Under the pieces are notes generated by a model. The model made no database searches. It saw only the letters and a program-made list of their open reading frames with translations, and had not been told where the DNA came from. 64,000 nt of DNA from NCBI GenBank assembly GCA_013407085.1, contig JACCGJ010015402.1, forward strand, positions 1 to 64,000. The letters run 5' to 3'. The DNA is from Atriophallophorus winterbourni. Lineage: Eukaryota > Platyhelminthes > Trematoda > Plagiorchiida > Microphallidae. Position numbers and translations under genes: made by a program. Below, one piece after another: positions 11,826-22,084 of the stretch (its first letter is position 1; every line of letters starts with the position of its first letter).

Positions 11826-12008
11826 ACGCTTTACATATTCAACTTGAATATATTTCAAAAGATGAGGTTTCCGGAGTTTCACACGGATAAAGGTGGAAGT
11901 GTGCTGACTGTGAATAGCGCAACAGTTGATCACGCAGGTACATATACATGTCAATATGCGAATATGATGAGTGAACAATTTACTATCAAGGTTGAAGTCG
12001 AGTTATAG
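11826..12008 (+). CDS. IgSF gene, Ig exon ending in a stop
   Basis: Acceptor ctcaaactacag; phase 0, compatible with the previous donor. It reads GGSVLTVNSATVDHAGTYTC then QYANMMSEQFTIKVEVEL and stop. The D.AGTYTC motif is the hallmark F-strand of an Ig domain, so the second half of an Ig fold is plain. The frame ends at TAG (12006-12008) right after the G-strand. This is either a secreted form or the true donor is the weak AAG|gttgaa about 20 bases earlier, which would keep phase 0 into the exon at 13301. Confidence 0.55.
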   Translation, partial: TLYIFNLNIFQKMRFPEFHTDKGGSVLTVNSATVDHAGTYTCQYANMMSEQFTIKVEVEL

Positions 12009-12342
12009 GAAATTAGTATCAATTTAAATTGGATTTTTTTGCTTTGCTTTTGCTTTAGCTATGTTCTGTTGCGTAACCAATTATCTCAACCGTCAGAGAC
12101 TTAATGTTTCGCATTGAAAAATCATAGATAGCAACATAGAAACAACGTTGCTGGTTAGAGTCATCAATGCGTTACATCATGCTTAAACTGGTATACAGAG
12201 GATTTTTACACAACAAGTGCGTCATGAGAATGAAATAAGAAGCTTGAAACATTCGAGATACTTCAATTCGAAATGCTTCCGAAATAATGAATTTGTAGCT
12301 TACTTATATCTATCGTTTTATGCGTCGAACTTGTCCAACAAA

Positions 12343-12520
12343 CACTCTGGGATTCTGTGTTTGAACATCGTGGTTCGTTCCAACAGTGACATTCGAGTAT
12401 AATTTTGCTTACGACATATTCAGTGTTTCCAATCTCATTAAAGTTAATCTGATTCTCTCCAACTGATGACCGCAGAAAAATCAAAAACCGGTTGCGGTGT
12501 GCAAATGCGAGGATGTTAGC
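12343..12520 (+). repeat. hammerhead repeat subfamily A, decayed copy
   Basis: Matches the unit at 63060-63480 (gattctgtgtttgaacatcgtggttcg, then the ribozyme region at 12455-12505). CTGATGA is at 12463-12469 but the GAAA box reads AAAA, so the ribozyme core is broken. The mirrored copy is at 16695-16880. Confidence 0.5.
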
Positions 12521-13067
12521 AAGAACGTCATTTGTTCTGCATTATGTTTATCGTATTCAGCAAGCAGTTCTAATAATATCGATGATCGCATCCGATTGAT
12601 TCGTATTAACACGTGAGCTAATAAGTAAAATATATTGGTTTATTAATTGGCATTTGTATCATACATCACATTCATTCGTTTATTGCTAAGCTTGCTGCAT
12701 CAGCCCACGTATTCTGAACGAGACCGGTTCGACCATACTGCAGTAGTGGAACAAAGCAATGTTTGTCTGGCAGGCTACAGCACTCCAAGCATCATTACAA
12801 CATTATTGCATAACTGATTGGAATTAATTATCACTATTGATCAAAATACCAGATAGTTTTACATGTAATCTAGTTTGTATCGCGTATAATCTCATGAAAC
12901 TAGATGTAGATAGATAGAAAAGACAACTCATAGTCTGTTATTAGTTATTATTGTTTATTAAAATTCCAATCATCAATGCCTTTATTACAATTGCTTACTA
13001 GCCGGACTATCAATCGCAAGTAATAGTTGACGCAAAGATAACAAATGATTGTCAATTATGGTCGTAT

Positions 13068-13288
13068 TTATACAGAAGGCCACTTGGATTGTTTGAAAGC
13101 ATTCTCCAGATTCTTTCGGAATAATATACCAAGGCCAACCAGCGCGATAACAGATACAGCGGCAATCACGATTCACGCAATTGCGCCGGAACTAAGTTTC
13201 CTTGATGGAATCACGAACGAATCAGTTTGTGAAGTTGCCGCTAATGAACCAGGTAGTTGAAGGCTCACGCTGAATTCATATTTCTTAC
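13068..13288 (-). pseudogene. inverted pseudo-copy of the IgSF membrane exon
   Basis: Read on the minus strand this repeats the 15883-16103 exon, including the YEFSVSL start and the final FKQSKWPSV plus stop. A TGA at 13175-13173 interrupts the membrane segment (GAIA-stop), so this copy cannot encode the receptor tail. It is part of the left arm of the inverted duplication. Confidence 0.75.
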
Positions 13289-13300
13289 CTAAATGGAAAG

Positions 13301-13399
13301 GAAACGACTGTAATTTGTGAAGCAAATGCAGCTGTGACTATTTCATCGGCAGAAATTAGCTGGTTCAAAAATGGCGAGAATTTGAATCATAAAGGATCG
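13301..13399 (+). CDS. IgSF gene, Ig exon (first half of a domain)
   Basis: Reads ETTVICEANAAVTISSAEIS then WFKNGENLNHKGS, with B-strand cysteine and C-strand tryptophan, ending at a strong donor (GGATCG|gtaagt) in phase 0. The next exon at 14699 starts in phase 0 and supplies the matching second cysteine, so both halves form one Ig domain. The 5' edge lies within 13 bp of the inverted copy of the membrane exon, so its original upstream acceptor may be lost; I put the start at an AAAG|GA junction with low certainty. An inverted copy of this exon lies at 15771-15870. Confidence 0.55.
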
Positions 13400-13805
13400 G
13401 TAAGTTACGTTCAGAAAATGTTTCAAATTTTTCAAAGCTTCACAAACAAAATTGTTTTTATGTCTTTTATCAAAAAAGCATAAACCATATTCAAGAAAAA
13501 TAGTATTGACAACGCAAAGATGCTCTTTGTTGATTGTCTTAAGAGCGGCAGGTGACATGCCCAAGTGAATGTCACCATTCTCGTGAAATTGATTCCACGA
13601 CTAAATTGGAGAAAACGTATACATATTTTGTCTCGGATAAGGTATTTTTAAAGAATATATAAAGGTATGCTGTTATGTGTTGTGCTATAGCAACGAACAT
13701 ATATAAATAGAAATCGCTACAGTTAGAATATTAGGAATTTGCAGTTTAATTCTTTCGAATAAAGCTGCAAATCTAATGTATTACTTACTATAACTGATCT
13801 TACTC

Positions 13806-13850
13806 TCTCCACCTGATGACGGCAAACAGCCAGAAACCGGTAGTGGTGTG
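13806..13850 (+). ncRNA. hammerhead ribozyme motif, subfamily A
   Basis: Order on the plus strand: CCAC, CTGATGA (13813-13819), C-GGC-AAACA-GCC-A, GAAA (13833-13836), a palindromic stem III ACCGGT, A17 at 13842, then GTGG pairing with the CCAC as stem I. All invariant core bases are present. Stem II has a C-A mismatch next to the core, then three G-C pairs. It sits in an intron of the IgSF gene, inside the loop of the inverted duplication, and is part of a partial repeat (about 13795-13885). Confidence 0.6.
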
Positions 13851-13885
13851 TAAGTGATAAATATGTGAGCACCACAATACATTCT

Positions 13886-14698
13886 TTTTGTCATTTATTT
13901 TCTGTATTCCTATATGCGGTCAGAATTTTAAGATCTGATACCTTTTGGAAGTTGGACAACTACATTCAATTATTAAATTAGCTTCAACAGATTATTTCAT
14001 CTAAGTGTAGTTATTCCCTAAATGCATGTGAAGCATTTTAAATTAAATTATACAACCATTAAAACTTTGAACAGTATCAGCTTGATTCATGTAGAACAGA
14101 TTTGAGGATTACATATAAACGTTTTCAAATCTTATGCATCTACGAAATTAATGTTTGTTTGATTTTCTAATTGTGAACGACGGAAAATCATAAAAAGGTT
14201 TCAATGTTATTAGTTGATAAACTAGTTAACCATGATAGCATTTTCCATTATGATAGTTTGATCTACTGAATCGAAAAACATATATAATTCAGTGATGTAA
14301 TATTCGCTTTACATTTCCATTTTTGCTGTTCAATCGTCAGTAGGAACGCATTATAGTTATTTACACTCTCGATCACGACAGTGCACAATGTGATCACTGT
14401 ACTCGAATATCTCTCTTGAATGTGTTCATTAGCATTGTATGATCCCGAGCCCAATGTGTATGGAAACCTCGACCATTACATTTGTATTCACATGCCATAC
14501 GGTCTATTCTACTGGTAGCAGCTACACCATTTGCAATTGAGGATTCTTGAATAATTCTATACTCAAGTTGACTTGGTTTGATTTGTCTGTTCGAATCATT
14601 TAGTAGGGATGAACATTCGCTTTTCCACCATGTTCTGAGAGTTATTATTTTACAATTTGTTAATACTAATCAATAATTTTAATTGTTTTCAAACACAG
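13886..14698. other. intron of the IgSF gene
   Basis: Nothing recognised beyond AT-rich sequence. Confidence 0.4.
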
Positions 14699-14965
14699 AG
14701 TCTAGTTTTGCGGAATTTTGAAGACAGCAATTCATTCATGATCCAATGCATTGTATCGAATGTCCACGGTTGGATAACTCAAAACACCGAATTCACGTAT
14801 GGAGGAACCCATCCCCACACATTACCTAATATACGTTCAACATTATTCGCTTTTGACGCCGATACTGTTAAACTTCAATGCGATATTCGAGGGGATCGTG
14901 AAACTTCTATCACTTGGCAAAAAGACGCCGGTATGCCCCAATTGGGAAAGTCGTACGAGATTACG
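14699..14965 (+). CDS. IgSF gene, exon joining two Ig domains
   Basis: Acceptor ttttcaaacacag; donor ATTACG|gtaaat; 89 codons, phase 0 at both ends. The first part (SLVLRNFEDSNSFMIQC...NVHG) carries the E- and F-strands with the second cysteine of the Ig domain begun at 13301. After a short linker (GTHPHTLPNIR) a further Ig domain starts: ADTVKLQCDIRGDRETSITW, with its cysteine and tryptophan, ending YEIT at the donor. This clean two-exon Ig structure is the best evidence that a real IgSF gene lies here. The next exon should finish this domain; I could not find it before the membrane exon. Confidence 0.65.
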
Positions 14966-15707
14966 GTAAATTTATTTGTCTATTGAAATACCATGCATTC
15001 CATCAATATGGATAAGAAATAAAGTACAATGACAAAGCGATTTACTCAGACCATAATTCTTCAATAAACTGTTGCCTTTTGCAAAGGTTTCGTGAATCAA
15101 ATTGTATAAGTGACGTTTCCTGAAGATGGTATGATATGTTTTGAATATGTCTTTAAGCAAGATTGACTTTCGAATAGATCCTCATGAATTGGGTGGGAAT
15201 TATCATCGAGGATGGTATATATGAGCCGATATCAAGGGTAAAGTAATTTGTCGATAATAATCCTCAAAAGGTACATAGCTTGCGCGATAAATGATCTTGA
15301 TGAATCGTTAAAGTTAAACGGACACTTTTGAAGGAAGGGCAGAAATATAGCAGCTTAACGGTACAGAATATTAGTAATATACAAGAGAATGTGACGTGAA
15401 CACCACGAACTAAACACTTCTAAACGTCCTACTTCGGTTTAAACATGGTCATATTCAACTCCTTATTATCCTAAATTGAACTAGCTGAGTCTTTGCGACA
15501 CATTGCATTGCCTTTACATTTGCAACATAAACTACCGTGTGCTAAACGCAGAATCTGTGCTGTCACAGCCCATACCGTGCGGTGCTCAGTGCGTCAGAGT
15601 TGCGAATTTGGATAAAGGTAAAAATTAGACCTGACCTCAATTCCGTTTGAATCAGGTATATAATATATTTAGTAATCAAAAATGCATTCACTTTTATGAC
15701 ATTTTAG
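14966..15707. other. intron of the IgSF gene
   Basis: No recognised element. At least one coding exon is expected here or missing, because exon 14699-14965 ends in phase 0 while the membrane exon begins in phase 1. Confidence 0.35.
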
Positions 15708-15770
15708 GTAAGAATTATGAATTCAGCGTGAGCCTTCAACTACCTGGTTCATTAGCGGCAACTTCACAAA
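15708..15770 (+). pseudogene. truncated first copy of the IgSF membrane exon
   Basis: Follows acceptor atgacattttag and repeats the first 62 bp of the exon at 15883 (KNYEFSVSLQLPGSLAATSQ) almost exactly. It then breaks at 'ccgatcc', where the inverted copy of the Ig exon begins. It marks the breakpoint of the inverted duplication and is probably the original position of the exon. Confidence 0.7.
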
Positions 15771-15882
15771 CCGATCCTTTATGATTCAAATTCTCGCCAT
15801 TTATGAACCAGCTAATTTCTGCCGATGAAATAGTCACAGCTGCATTTGCTTCACAAATTACAGTCGTTTGCTTTCCATTTAG

Positions 15883-16103
15883 GTAAGAATTATGAATTCA
15901 GCGTGAGCCTCCAACTACCTGGTTCATTAGCGGCAACTTCACAAACTGATTCGTTCGTGATTCCATCAAGGGGACTCAGTTCCGGCGCCATTGCGGGAAT
16001 CGTGATTGCCGCTGTATGTGTTATCGCGCTGGTTGTCCTTGGAATATTATTCCGGAAGAATCTGAAGAATGCTTTTAAACAATCCAAGTGGCCTTCTGTA
16101 TAA
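15883..16103 (+). CDS. IgSF membrane protein, last coding exon (paralogue B)
   Basis: After acceptor ctttccatttag, phase 1. It reads KNYEFSVSLQLPGSLAATSQ (end of an FN3/Ig-like fold), a linker, a membrane helix SGAIAGIVIAAVCVIALVVL, then a short basic tail (FRKNLKNAFKQSKWPSV) and TAA at 16101. The protein would be a single-pass surface receptor with Ig domains outside and about 16 residues inside. The intact copy lies inside the right arm of the inverted duplication, just downstream of an antisense Ig exon. Whether it is still spliced to the upstream Ig exons is doubtful. Related to the exon at 2825-3072. Confidence 0.6.
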
Positions 16104-16694
16104 ATACGACCATAATTGGCAAACATTTGTTATCTGCACTTGTAAAATTTCACGGCTTTGCGTCAACTATTACTCGCGATTGATAGTCCGGGTAGAATGC
16201 AATTGTTATAAAGGCGTCTATGAATGGAATTGTATCAAATAATAATAACTAATAACAGACTACCAGTTGTCTTTTCTATCTATCTACATCTAGTTTCATG
16301 AGATTATACGCGATACAGAGTAGATTACATGTTGTAAAACTATGTGGTATTTTGATCAACAGTGATAATTCTAATCAGTTATGCAATAATAACGTAATGA
16401 TGCTTGAATTTTTTGCGGTCATCAATTGGAGAGAGTCAGATTAATTTTAATGAGATTGGAAACACTGCAGGCTGGGCGAATCGGTTTCGTGTAGAATACG
16501 TGGGCTGATGCAACGAGCTTAGCAATAAAGGAATGAATGTGATGTATGATAAAAATGCCAATTTATAAACCAATATATTTTACTTATTAGCTCACGTGTT
16601 AGTTTGAATCAATCGGATGCTCTCATCGATATTACTAGAACTGCTTGCTCAATACGATGAACATAATGCAGAACAAATGACGTTTTTGCTAACA

Positions 16695-16880
16695 TCCTCG
16701 CATTTGCACACCACAACCGGTTTTTGAATTTCTTGCGGTCATCTGTTGGAGAGAGTCAGATTAACTTTAATGAGATTGGAAACACTGAATAAGTCGTAAG
16801 CAAAATTATACTCGAATGCCACTGTTGAAACGAACCACGATGTTCAAACGCAGAATACCAGAGTGATTGTTTGGCAAGCG
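16695..16880 (-). repeat. hammerhead repeat subfamily A, decayed copy
   Basis: Mirror copy of 12343-12520. On the minus strand the core reads CAGATGA...AGAAATTC...ACCGGTT, so the boxes are damaged. Followed by the 'cgaaccacgatgttcaaac' unit segment shared with 56500 and 63240. Confidence 0.5.
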
Positions 16881-17049
16881 ATCAAGCATAGAATAATTAT
16901 CCCAGGATACATTTTACATCCTGAAACGCAGTAATGCACGTGGAACCAGGGCGAAAATCTTGCACCGTTCTTTACACATAAAAATGTATTGGATAAACTG
17001 CATAAAATATGTTATTTTGCAACACAAAATTCACAATATTCTCTGCGAG

Positions 17050-17505
17050 CCCATTTCAAACATCCATTTTCGAGGTCTGAGCTCATTGGCTGCGAAAAAA
17101 TGTTGCTCTCTTCGATAAAATCTATCATAGAGCAACAAAGTTAGTGATGGGTCTTCGCAAAGTTCCGTATATTGAAAGACTGCGACGTCTGGGTCTTTGC
17201 GACTTTACCAAAAGGAGGATACGACGCGATATTATTCTGACCTATAGAATTGTGGCTACCGAAGGACATCCACTAAAACACTTGCTTGATGTATGTGATT
17301 GAAGAGTGTCACGCGGACACACCTTATCTCTTCACGTTCGAAGTTCCCGTATTGAATGTCGGCGCCATTTGTTCGCCGTACGAGCTATATTTCTTTGGAA
17401 TTCCTTACCCCAACATGTGGTGGACTCTCCTCGCTTGGCGATTTTTAAAGCAAAATTGAACTTGCACTTGCAAACGAACATCATTCGTGACCCTTACATT
17501 TGACA
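17050..17505 (+). pseudogene. CR1-like LINE, 3' end of RT protein
   Basis: One frame reads FDKIYHRATKLVMGLRKVPY, then TKRRIRRDIILTYRI. A second frame (17306) gives RRHLFAVRAIFLWNSLPQHV and IFKAKLNLHL before the stop. These are the conserved C-terminal signatures of flatworm CR1 elements ('HRATKlv.glr', 'RRGDlIlTYrIl', 'F..R...WN.LP..vv'). One frameshift; truncated 5'. Confidence 0.7.
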
Positions 17506-17850
17506 TTCACTACACCCACACAAAGACTGGTCTCGCTGTTGTTGAACATACCAGGTTAGGACAGTATAATCATGAGGTGCATGAGTGTAAAACATTGGAA
17601 GAATGAAAAGCAAGATGCGCTTGTATGTTACTGTCGGATAAGTTTGGTAGTACCATCCTGTCGAATAACATGGGCCGAGAAAATGTAAATAATATTTAAA
17701 CCCATTTGTATGCATTACAATCACTACCAACACGCGATCAAATTTTTGCTGTTTAGCTCATCTGGTAGAAACAGTACATCTTGCATCCGCGAACAGTGGA
17801 AGAATGGGAAACAAGTTGCGATTGTGTGTCACTGATGGATAATGTTCAAT
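17506..17850 (-). repeat. hammerhead repeat subfamily B, decayed tandem pair
   Basis: Two related stretches (aagatgcgcttgtatgttactg near 17605 and aagttgcgattgtgtgtcactg near 17812) match the subfamily B unit at 43836-44245 in orientation and order, about 205 bp apart. The ribozyme region (about 17727-17772, minus strand) retains GATGAGC and AAACAGC but lacks GAAA. Confidence 0.4.
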
Positions 17851-17959
17851 ATTCAATCACATTTACCAAAACACATGAAGATAAGGTGCTGTTTTTGTTG
17901 TTGGCTTTTTCGGTCGATGTTGACCATTGATATACATTATAGTCGTATGATGTCTTCAT

Positions 17960-20040
17960 GTGCCACAGTTTTTCGAATTACTAAACATTACGATTCGAGA
18001 GGAAAAATCTCTCCCGCAGCGCACAAAATGATATGAAGTACTCGGTCGATCGGCGTCAGTTGCAAGCCAGTGGCAAAATCTACGTTCAGCAGTTGAGATG
18101 TGTATCTGTCATCCTTAACCCGCAGACGACCCGTTACACAATGCCTTCAATGTAAACGGTCGAGAGCAATTTGTTCCGAACACATGAACTAATACCAAGA
18201 GCATTCATATCTCTTCTACAAACGACTTTGTACCGCATGTGCGGTTTGTCCAATGATCAAAAATGTGATTTCTACTCACCATCCAACAGATCTTTCGAAA
18301 ACGGACCATTTTCCTTCATGTAGACGTGACCAAGCCGTCGTAGTAGGGTAAACATGCTCTGTAGACCAGCATTTTAAAGCATTTCAAGTTTAGTCAACCT
18401 GTCCGTTCAATATAAGATAGATTACTTATCGATGGAAATTATTTAGTTTTTGTCTCGCGTAAATGGTCCAGGTTTGTCTGACGTACAGTAAAGCGCGGTA
18501 TGCCATGATATTTGTCTTCGCAGTCAACTTGCGGTTAACCCAAACACGAATGTTCAATGGGGACAAAATAACATCTGCTCCGCTAATACGTCGTTAAATA
18601 AAAAACAGCGTATAATGGCATTCGTTATTCTAGCCAATATTCCTGAAGTTGTCCCATAGATAAAATCATGTCAACGGGGATTAGACAATGTGGTTCTGAG
18701 TAAAATCTATCCGCTAAAACTTTTACCTAGATCATTAAGGCATTATCAATCAATTTTCCAATACCATTCAGAAAGGAGTTTTCTCTGTGAGTGATGCAGT
18801 CGCTTCTATTTTCCTTCAAGTACATGATGTAAAACCGTACTGCCTCACGAGTAGAGAGAATAGGAGTGTTCTACCTAATTTTTCATGGTCCGAGTATGGT
18901 CAAGAATCCAGTTACCAGATACATGCTTAATGAATACAGTTTTTATATTGGTTAAAATAATGGCTCACTTGATCCCATCATACGTACATTAAAAGTTTCA
19001 GTATTCTCAGCGTTGTGGATGATGAGGCTAATTTCAGTCCAATAATCATTGGCACAACTTCTTGCAGTCTGTTGGACCTTATTTCTACCTGTTCTTAGAA
19101 GTCGTAAGGTATTTTTTCTGTTGGCATACACTTCATGAATGCTGGCCGTTTCTCGTCCAACACAGCAGTCATCTGAGAAAACTTTACTTCTTAACATTCG
19201 CTCATATGATCTTTTTTCGGTCCGTAAGTTGAAAGTGAGACTCGGCCAAATAAACTGTTTATCTATTCTTATTTTCGTGAAACAAAACTCAGGCGGGTTT
19301 GTCTCTTTGAACTCGGCGTCGAAACCGTTTGGAAATCGCTAAGCTAGATTTGGTTCGCCTACTCGAGTGATGAATATATTTGGCTCGGGAGACTATTTGT
19401 CGCGTTATAAACTTGTCTGCAAACCTTCAGCTTACCGAGCACCAACGAATGATCAGCATCGCAATCAGCTATGTGTTAGGATCTTTTGAGGAGTACGCTT
19501 TATATATTAATGGGCCTAACAAGAATAAGATCTATGTAGTGCAATCGCTCAGATCCAGGATGCTTACACGACAATTCATGTTGTGTTTTTTTAAACAAAA
19601 AACGTGTTACTGGCACAATGACAGAACAATGTGCACATTTCTGTGAGGTGTTGTCATTGTTCATTCGTTTTATTTACTCCAAACCATATAATAGAGTATT
19701 GCGACATATCGTAATGTGCTTCAACTCTGGCATTGAATTCACCCAATAACACTAAACACTTTTTAGTGGCACGCATTTTTAAGACTGTTGCTTGATTAAT
19801 ACCATCATTTCAGCATGCGATTCATAGAGCGTTGGTGCATAATCTTTGACCAACGTAATGGTACCGTAAATGCACTTCACATTTGAAGTCTTAATCCGTT
19901 CTCTCCCGCTGCCGCTTGGTTTTGCTGGTATTAGTAGACAGTTCTACGCGGCAAACTCAATTCCTGAAAGTTTTTGGGCTGTCACTATTTGCTTTTCGCA
20001 TCCGTTCTCTCTCCCTCCTACTTTATGTGAATAAACGGTT
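17960..20040 (-). pseudogene. RTE-like LINE, decayed, near full coding span
   Basis: Minus strand, 5' to 3': endonuclease remnant near 19950-19780 (a 'RNCLLIPAKPSGSGRERI' then 'GTITLVKDYAPTL' block, matching the copy at 22328-22939); linker near 19150-18990 (RNKVQQTARSCANDYWTEIS); RT thumb near 18600-18450 (SPLNIRVWVNRKLTAKTNIM, TWTIYAR); then 'LLRRLGHVYMKENGPF'; finally the 3' tail homologous to 10625-10975. Many stops and shifts. No RT catalytic motif remains. The plus-strand frames at 18952-19646 are shadows of it. Confidence 0.65.
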
Positions 20041-20589
20041 TGTTTTGTCGTGCCTCATTCCACACTTCCTCTAAGCATTCCCTATTCCTGGATAAGAGGT
20101 TTCTGATGATGAGAAGAGGTATTATGGGTATTTTAAGATTGAGTTGAGTTTCCGAGGGTTCAATTCCAGACAGTGTTGTCGAGCGTCACTTGCGTAAATG
20201 CAACAGATTCGTCAACTACATTTCTTTTTGATGATCCACATACAAGGCACATGACCCATGTTGCTTGCACATCGTTCTCCTCTACCCAACGCCAATATTT
20301 TATTCGCAATTCATGAACGAACAAAATAAAAAACTGTTTTATTTTTTGCATGGCTCGATACAAGGCTAACGAATCAATGAATGTTTCTGTGCATAATTAG
20401 AATTGAAATTTATCGTGTTGATGATGTAATCCGTCAGGGTTGTGCAATGCGAGTCTGGATGACTGAAATTTATAATTTATTTATCAAAGGCTTACATTGT
20501 CTATATCAAACCAATGTAATACACATTACGATTTATGTTTTCTGCTTTACCGTTCTACTGGCGTTGCAGACGTATTGAAATAACAGATC
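20041..20589. other. no recognised gene
   Basis: AT-rich sequence with short chance frames only. Confidence 0.4.
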
Positions 20590-20945
20590 GTGGTGGTCGC
20601 TTCAAACTGGCGTAGGGTGATGCTTAACATCTTCAACAGTCGTCGCTTCAGAGGTTAAGACATGGTCTACAACCGATGTCTGTTGCAAATTTCGTGGTAG
20701 TGTATAACAGAAAACATGATTATACAAGGGGATGTAATCGAACATTTAGCGAAATTTGTAGGCTAGTGATCGGGTTGGAGGATGTACTGTGTAATATAGT
20801 TGAGGCTGATTGAAGTCTCTCATGATGAATTATTGCGTATTGCGATGTTTTCTGAAGTACTGCATTGCTTTCGAGTGTTGAACTTGTGACGTTGTGTATG
20901 GGTGAGCTATGTCCAACATCTTTAGGTAATGTTCTTTTTCCTTTT
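20590..20945 (-). pseudogene. CR1-like LINE endonuclease fragment
   Basis: Minus strand reads IMRDFNQPQLYYTVHPPTRS, then IPLYNHV and VVDHVLTSEATTVEDV, equivalent to the endonuclease C-terminal half at 43225-43662 (MGDFNLP, LPLHNHV, VLDVILNS). The catalytic G-D-F-N is altered to R-D-F-N, and an in-frame stop follows AYKFR. Confidence 0.55.
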
Positions 20946-21289
20946 TTATTACGACCGTACGAGTTCGGCGATAGCCGTGCTCAAGAACGCAATCTTACGA
21001 GGTTTCGGTCCTCCTCTTTTATATTTTGACGAAAAAGGAACTCGAAAAGTATCCACAACAACGGCATAAGAAATATGAAGAGAACAAGCAATGTCACGCA
21101 ATTGCATGACGTCGTGCTTCGCGCTTTCCTGAAACGATGCACGAGAAGTATTATGGTACACCAAATAGAACTATAATTCGTGATACAGTTTTTTCCCTGG
21201 CGTTCAATCTAGTCTTCCTTTCCAAACATGATACATCGGCTTATGTGCGACAGTTTAAATCGGGATCTTTCTTGAGTAGGTACGCATTC

Positions 21290-21600
21290 ATTTTTGTCCG
21301 ATTGTTGGATATCTTGATGCGGTCAAACATGTTAGTCGCCTGAAGTGTGTTGTTCGGCTAAGTGGTGGGCATTTTGTTGACAGGTCGATGTGGCTGCTTT
21401 GGAACTCGTGATTTCGTCATTGCTCACATAATCAACTATATCTCGTTAACCATACAAGGTCTAATACAGAAACAAGTGTAAAAATTCGTACCTCGACACG
21501 CTCTTTGCCATTATAGCAAAAAACGTAGAATCGTTAGCGATGGGAAAAGGTGTGCACGCGGGAGCAAACTGGGCTATTTACGCAAATATGGCAACTTCGC
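21290..21600 (+). repeat. hAT-like element 5' repeat, copy 3
   Basis: Matches 230-490 in the same orientation (gcaggtcgatgtgg-, ctcgtgatttcgtcatt, ctcgttaacca, gggaaaaggtgtg). The transposase-coding part is not present downstream. Confidence 0.6.
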
Positions 21601-21779
21601 TGTTAATAAGTTGACAAGAGCAAAACGAATAAATTCCGATAGATATGATGGAAAGTAGCTCAGAACAAGACAACCTGGCTTCGATTTCCTCAGACATCAC
21701 AACATCGATACTTAGAGTTGCTATGCGATTAATAAGGTAAAATCAGCCAGGTAAGGAGGCACACATTAATACCGACATC

Positions 21780-21975
21780 GTGCAGCTTGCTCAGGATAAT
21801 AGAACGGTCCACGCGAATGAAAGGCCTTAGATATGACCAAGTAACACGCATGCACGCAACCAACCTCATACACTGCCTGCGTCTAGGCATTCATTGTCTG
21901 CAGTTGGTTAGTCAAGGAAGAACGAGACTTCCGAAATCCATGTTGCTTCATGGACAACAAATTTCGGGTTTCGAG
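21780..21975 (-). pseudogene. LINE reverse transcriptase scrap (CR1/Jockey-like)
   Basis: Minus strand reads KQHGFRKSRSSLTNQLQTMN and later CYLVISKAFHS. These correspond to RT blocks 'QHGFrkgRSc.tnLl' and motif A 'yLDfsKAFDs', with both motif A aspartates lost (V and H). Not functional. Confidence 0.55.
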
Positions 21976-22084
21976 ATTCTCGTGATTCTTGCGATTCTCG
22001 CAGTTAGATTAGGTTCACACATGCGAGTGACGTCTATCCTAGGCTTAGCAGACAATTTGGTGCGGTGAAATCTCGTGTGAAGGA

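Larger units (their letters stand above)
12310..13400 (+). repeat. left arm of a large inverted duplication
   Basis: This arm is the reverse complement of 15771-16895 with modest divergence. Matching landmarks: 'ccaacaaacactctgg' versus its complement at 16860; 'attatgtttatcgtattcag' versus 16650; the copied membrane exon (13068-13288 versus 15883-16103); and the Ig exon end 'aaaggatcgg' at 13391 versus 'ccgatccttt' at 15771. The arms are about 1.1 kb and the spacer about 2.4 kb. Confidence 0.8.
15771..16895 (-). repeat. right arm of the inverted duplication
   Basis: Begins with the minus-strand copy of the Ig exon (15771-15870), continues with the plus-strand membrane exon, then flanking sequence. 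Pairing partner: 12310-13400. Within the arm a 60-bp piece ending '...gagattggaaacactg' occurs twice (16410-16470 and 16725-16788), so it has suffered an additional duplication or deletion compared with the left arm. Confidence 0.8.

Noticed and set aside
12310..16895. Possible DNA transposon with long terminal inverted repeats
   Set aside because: The arms contain gene exons and ordinary flanks, and the loop holds an Ig exon rather than a transposase. An inverted genomic duplication explains it better.
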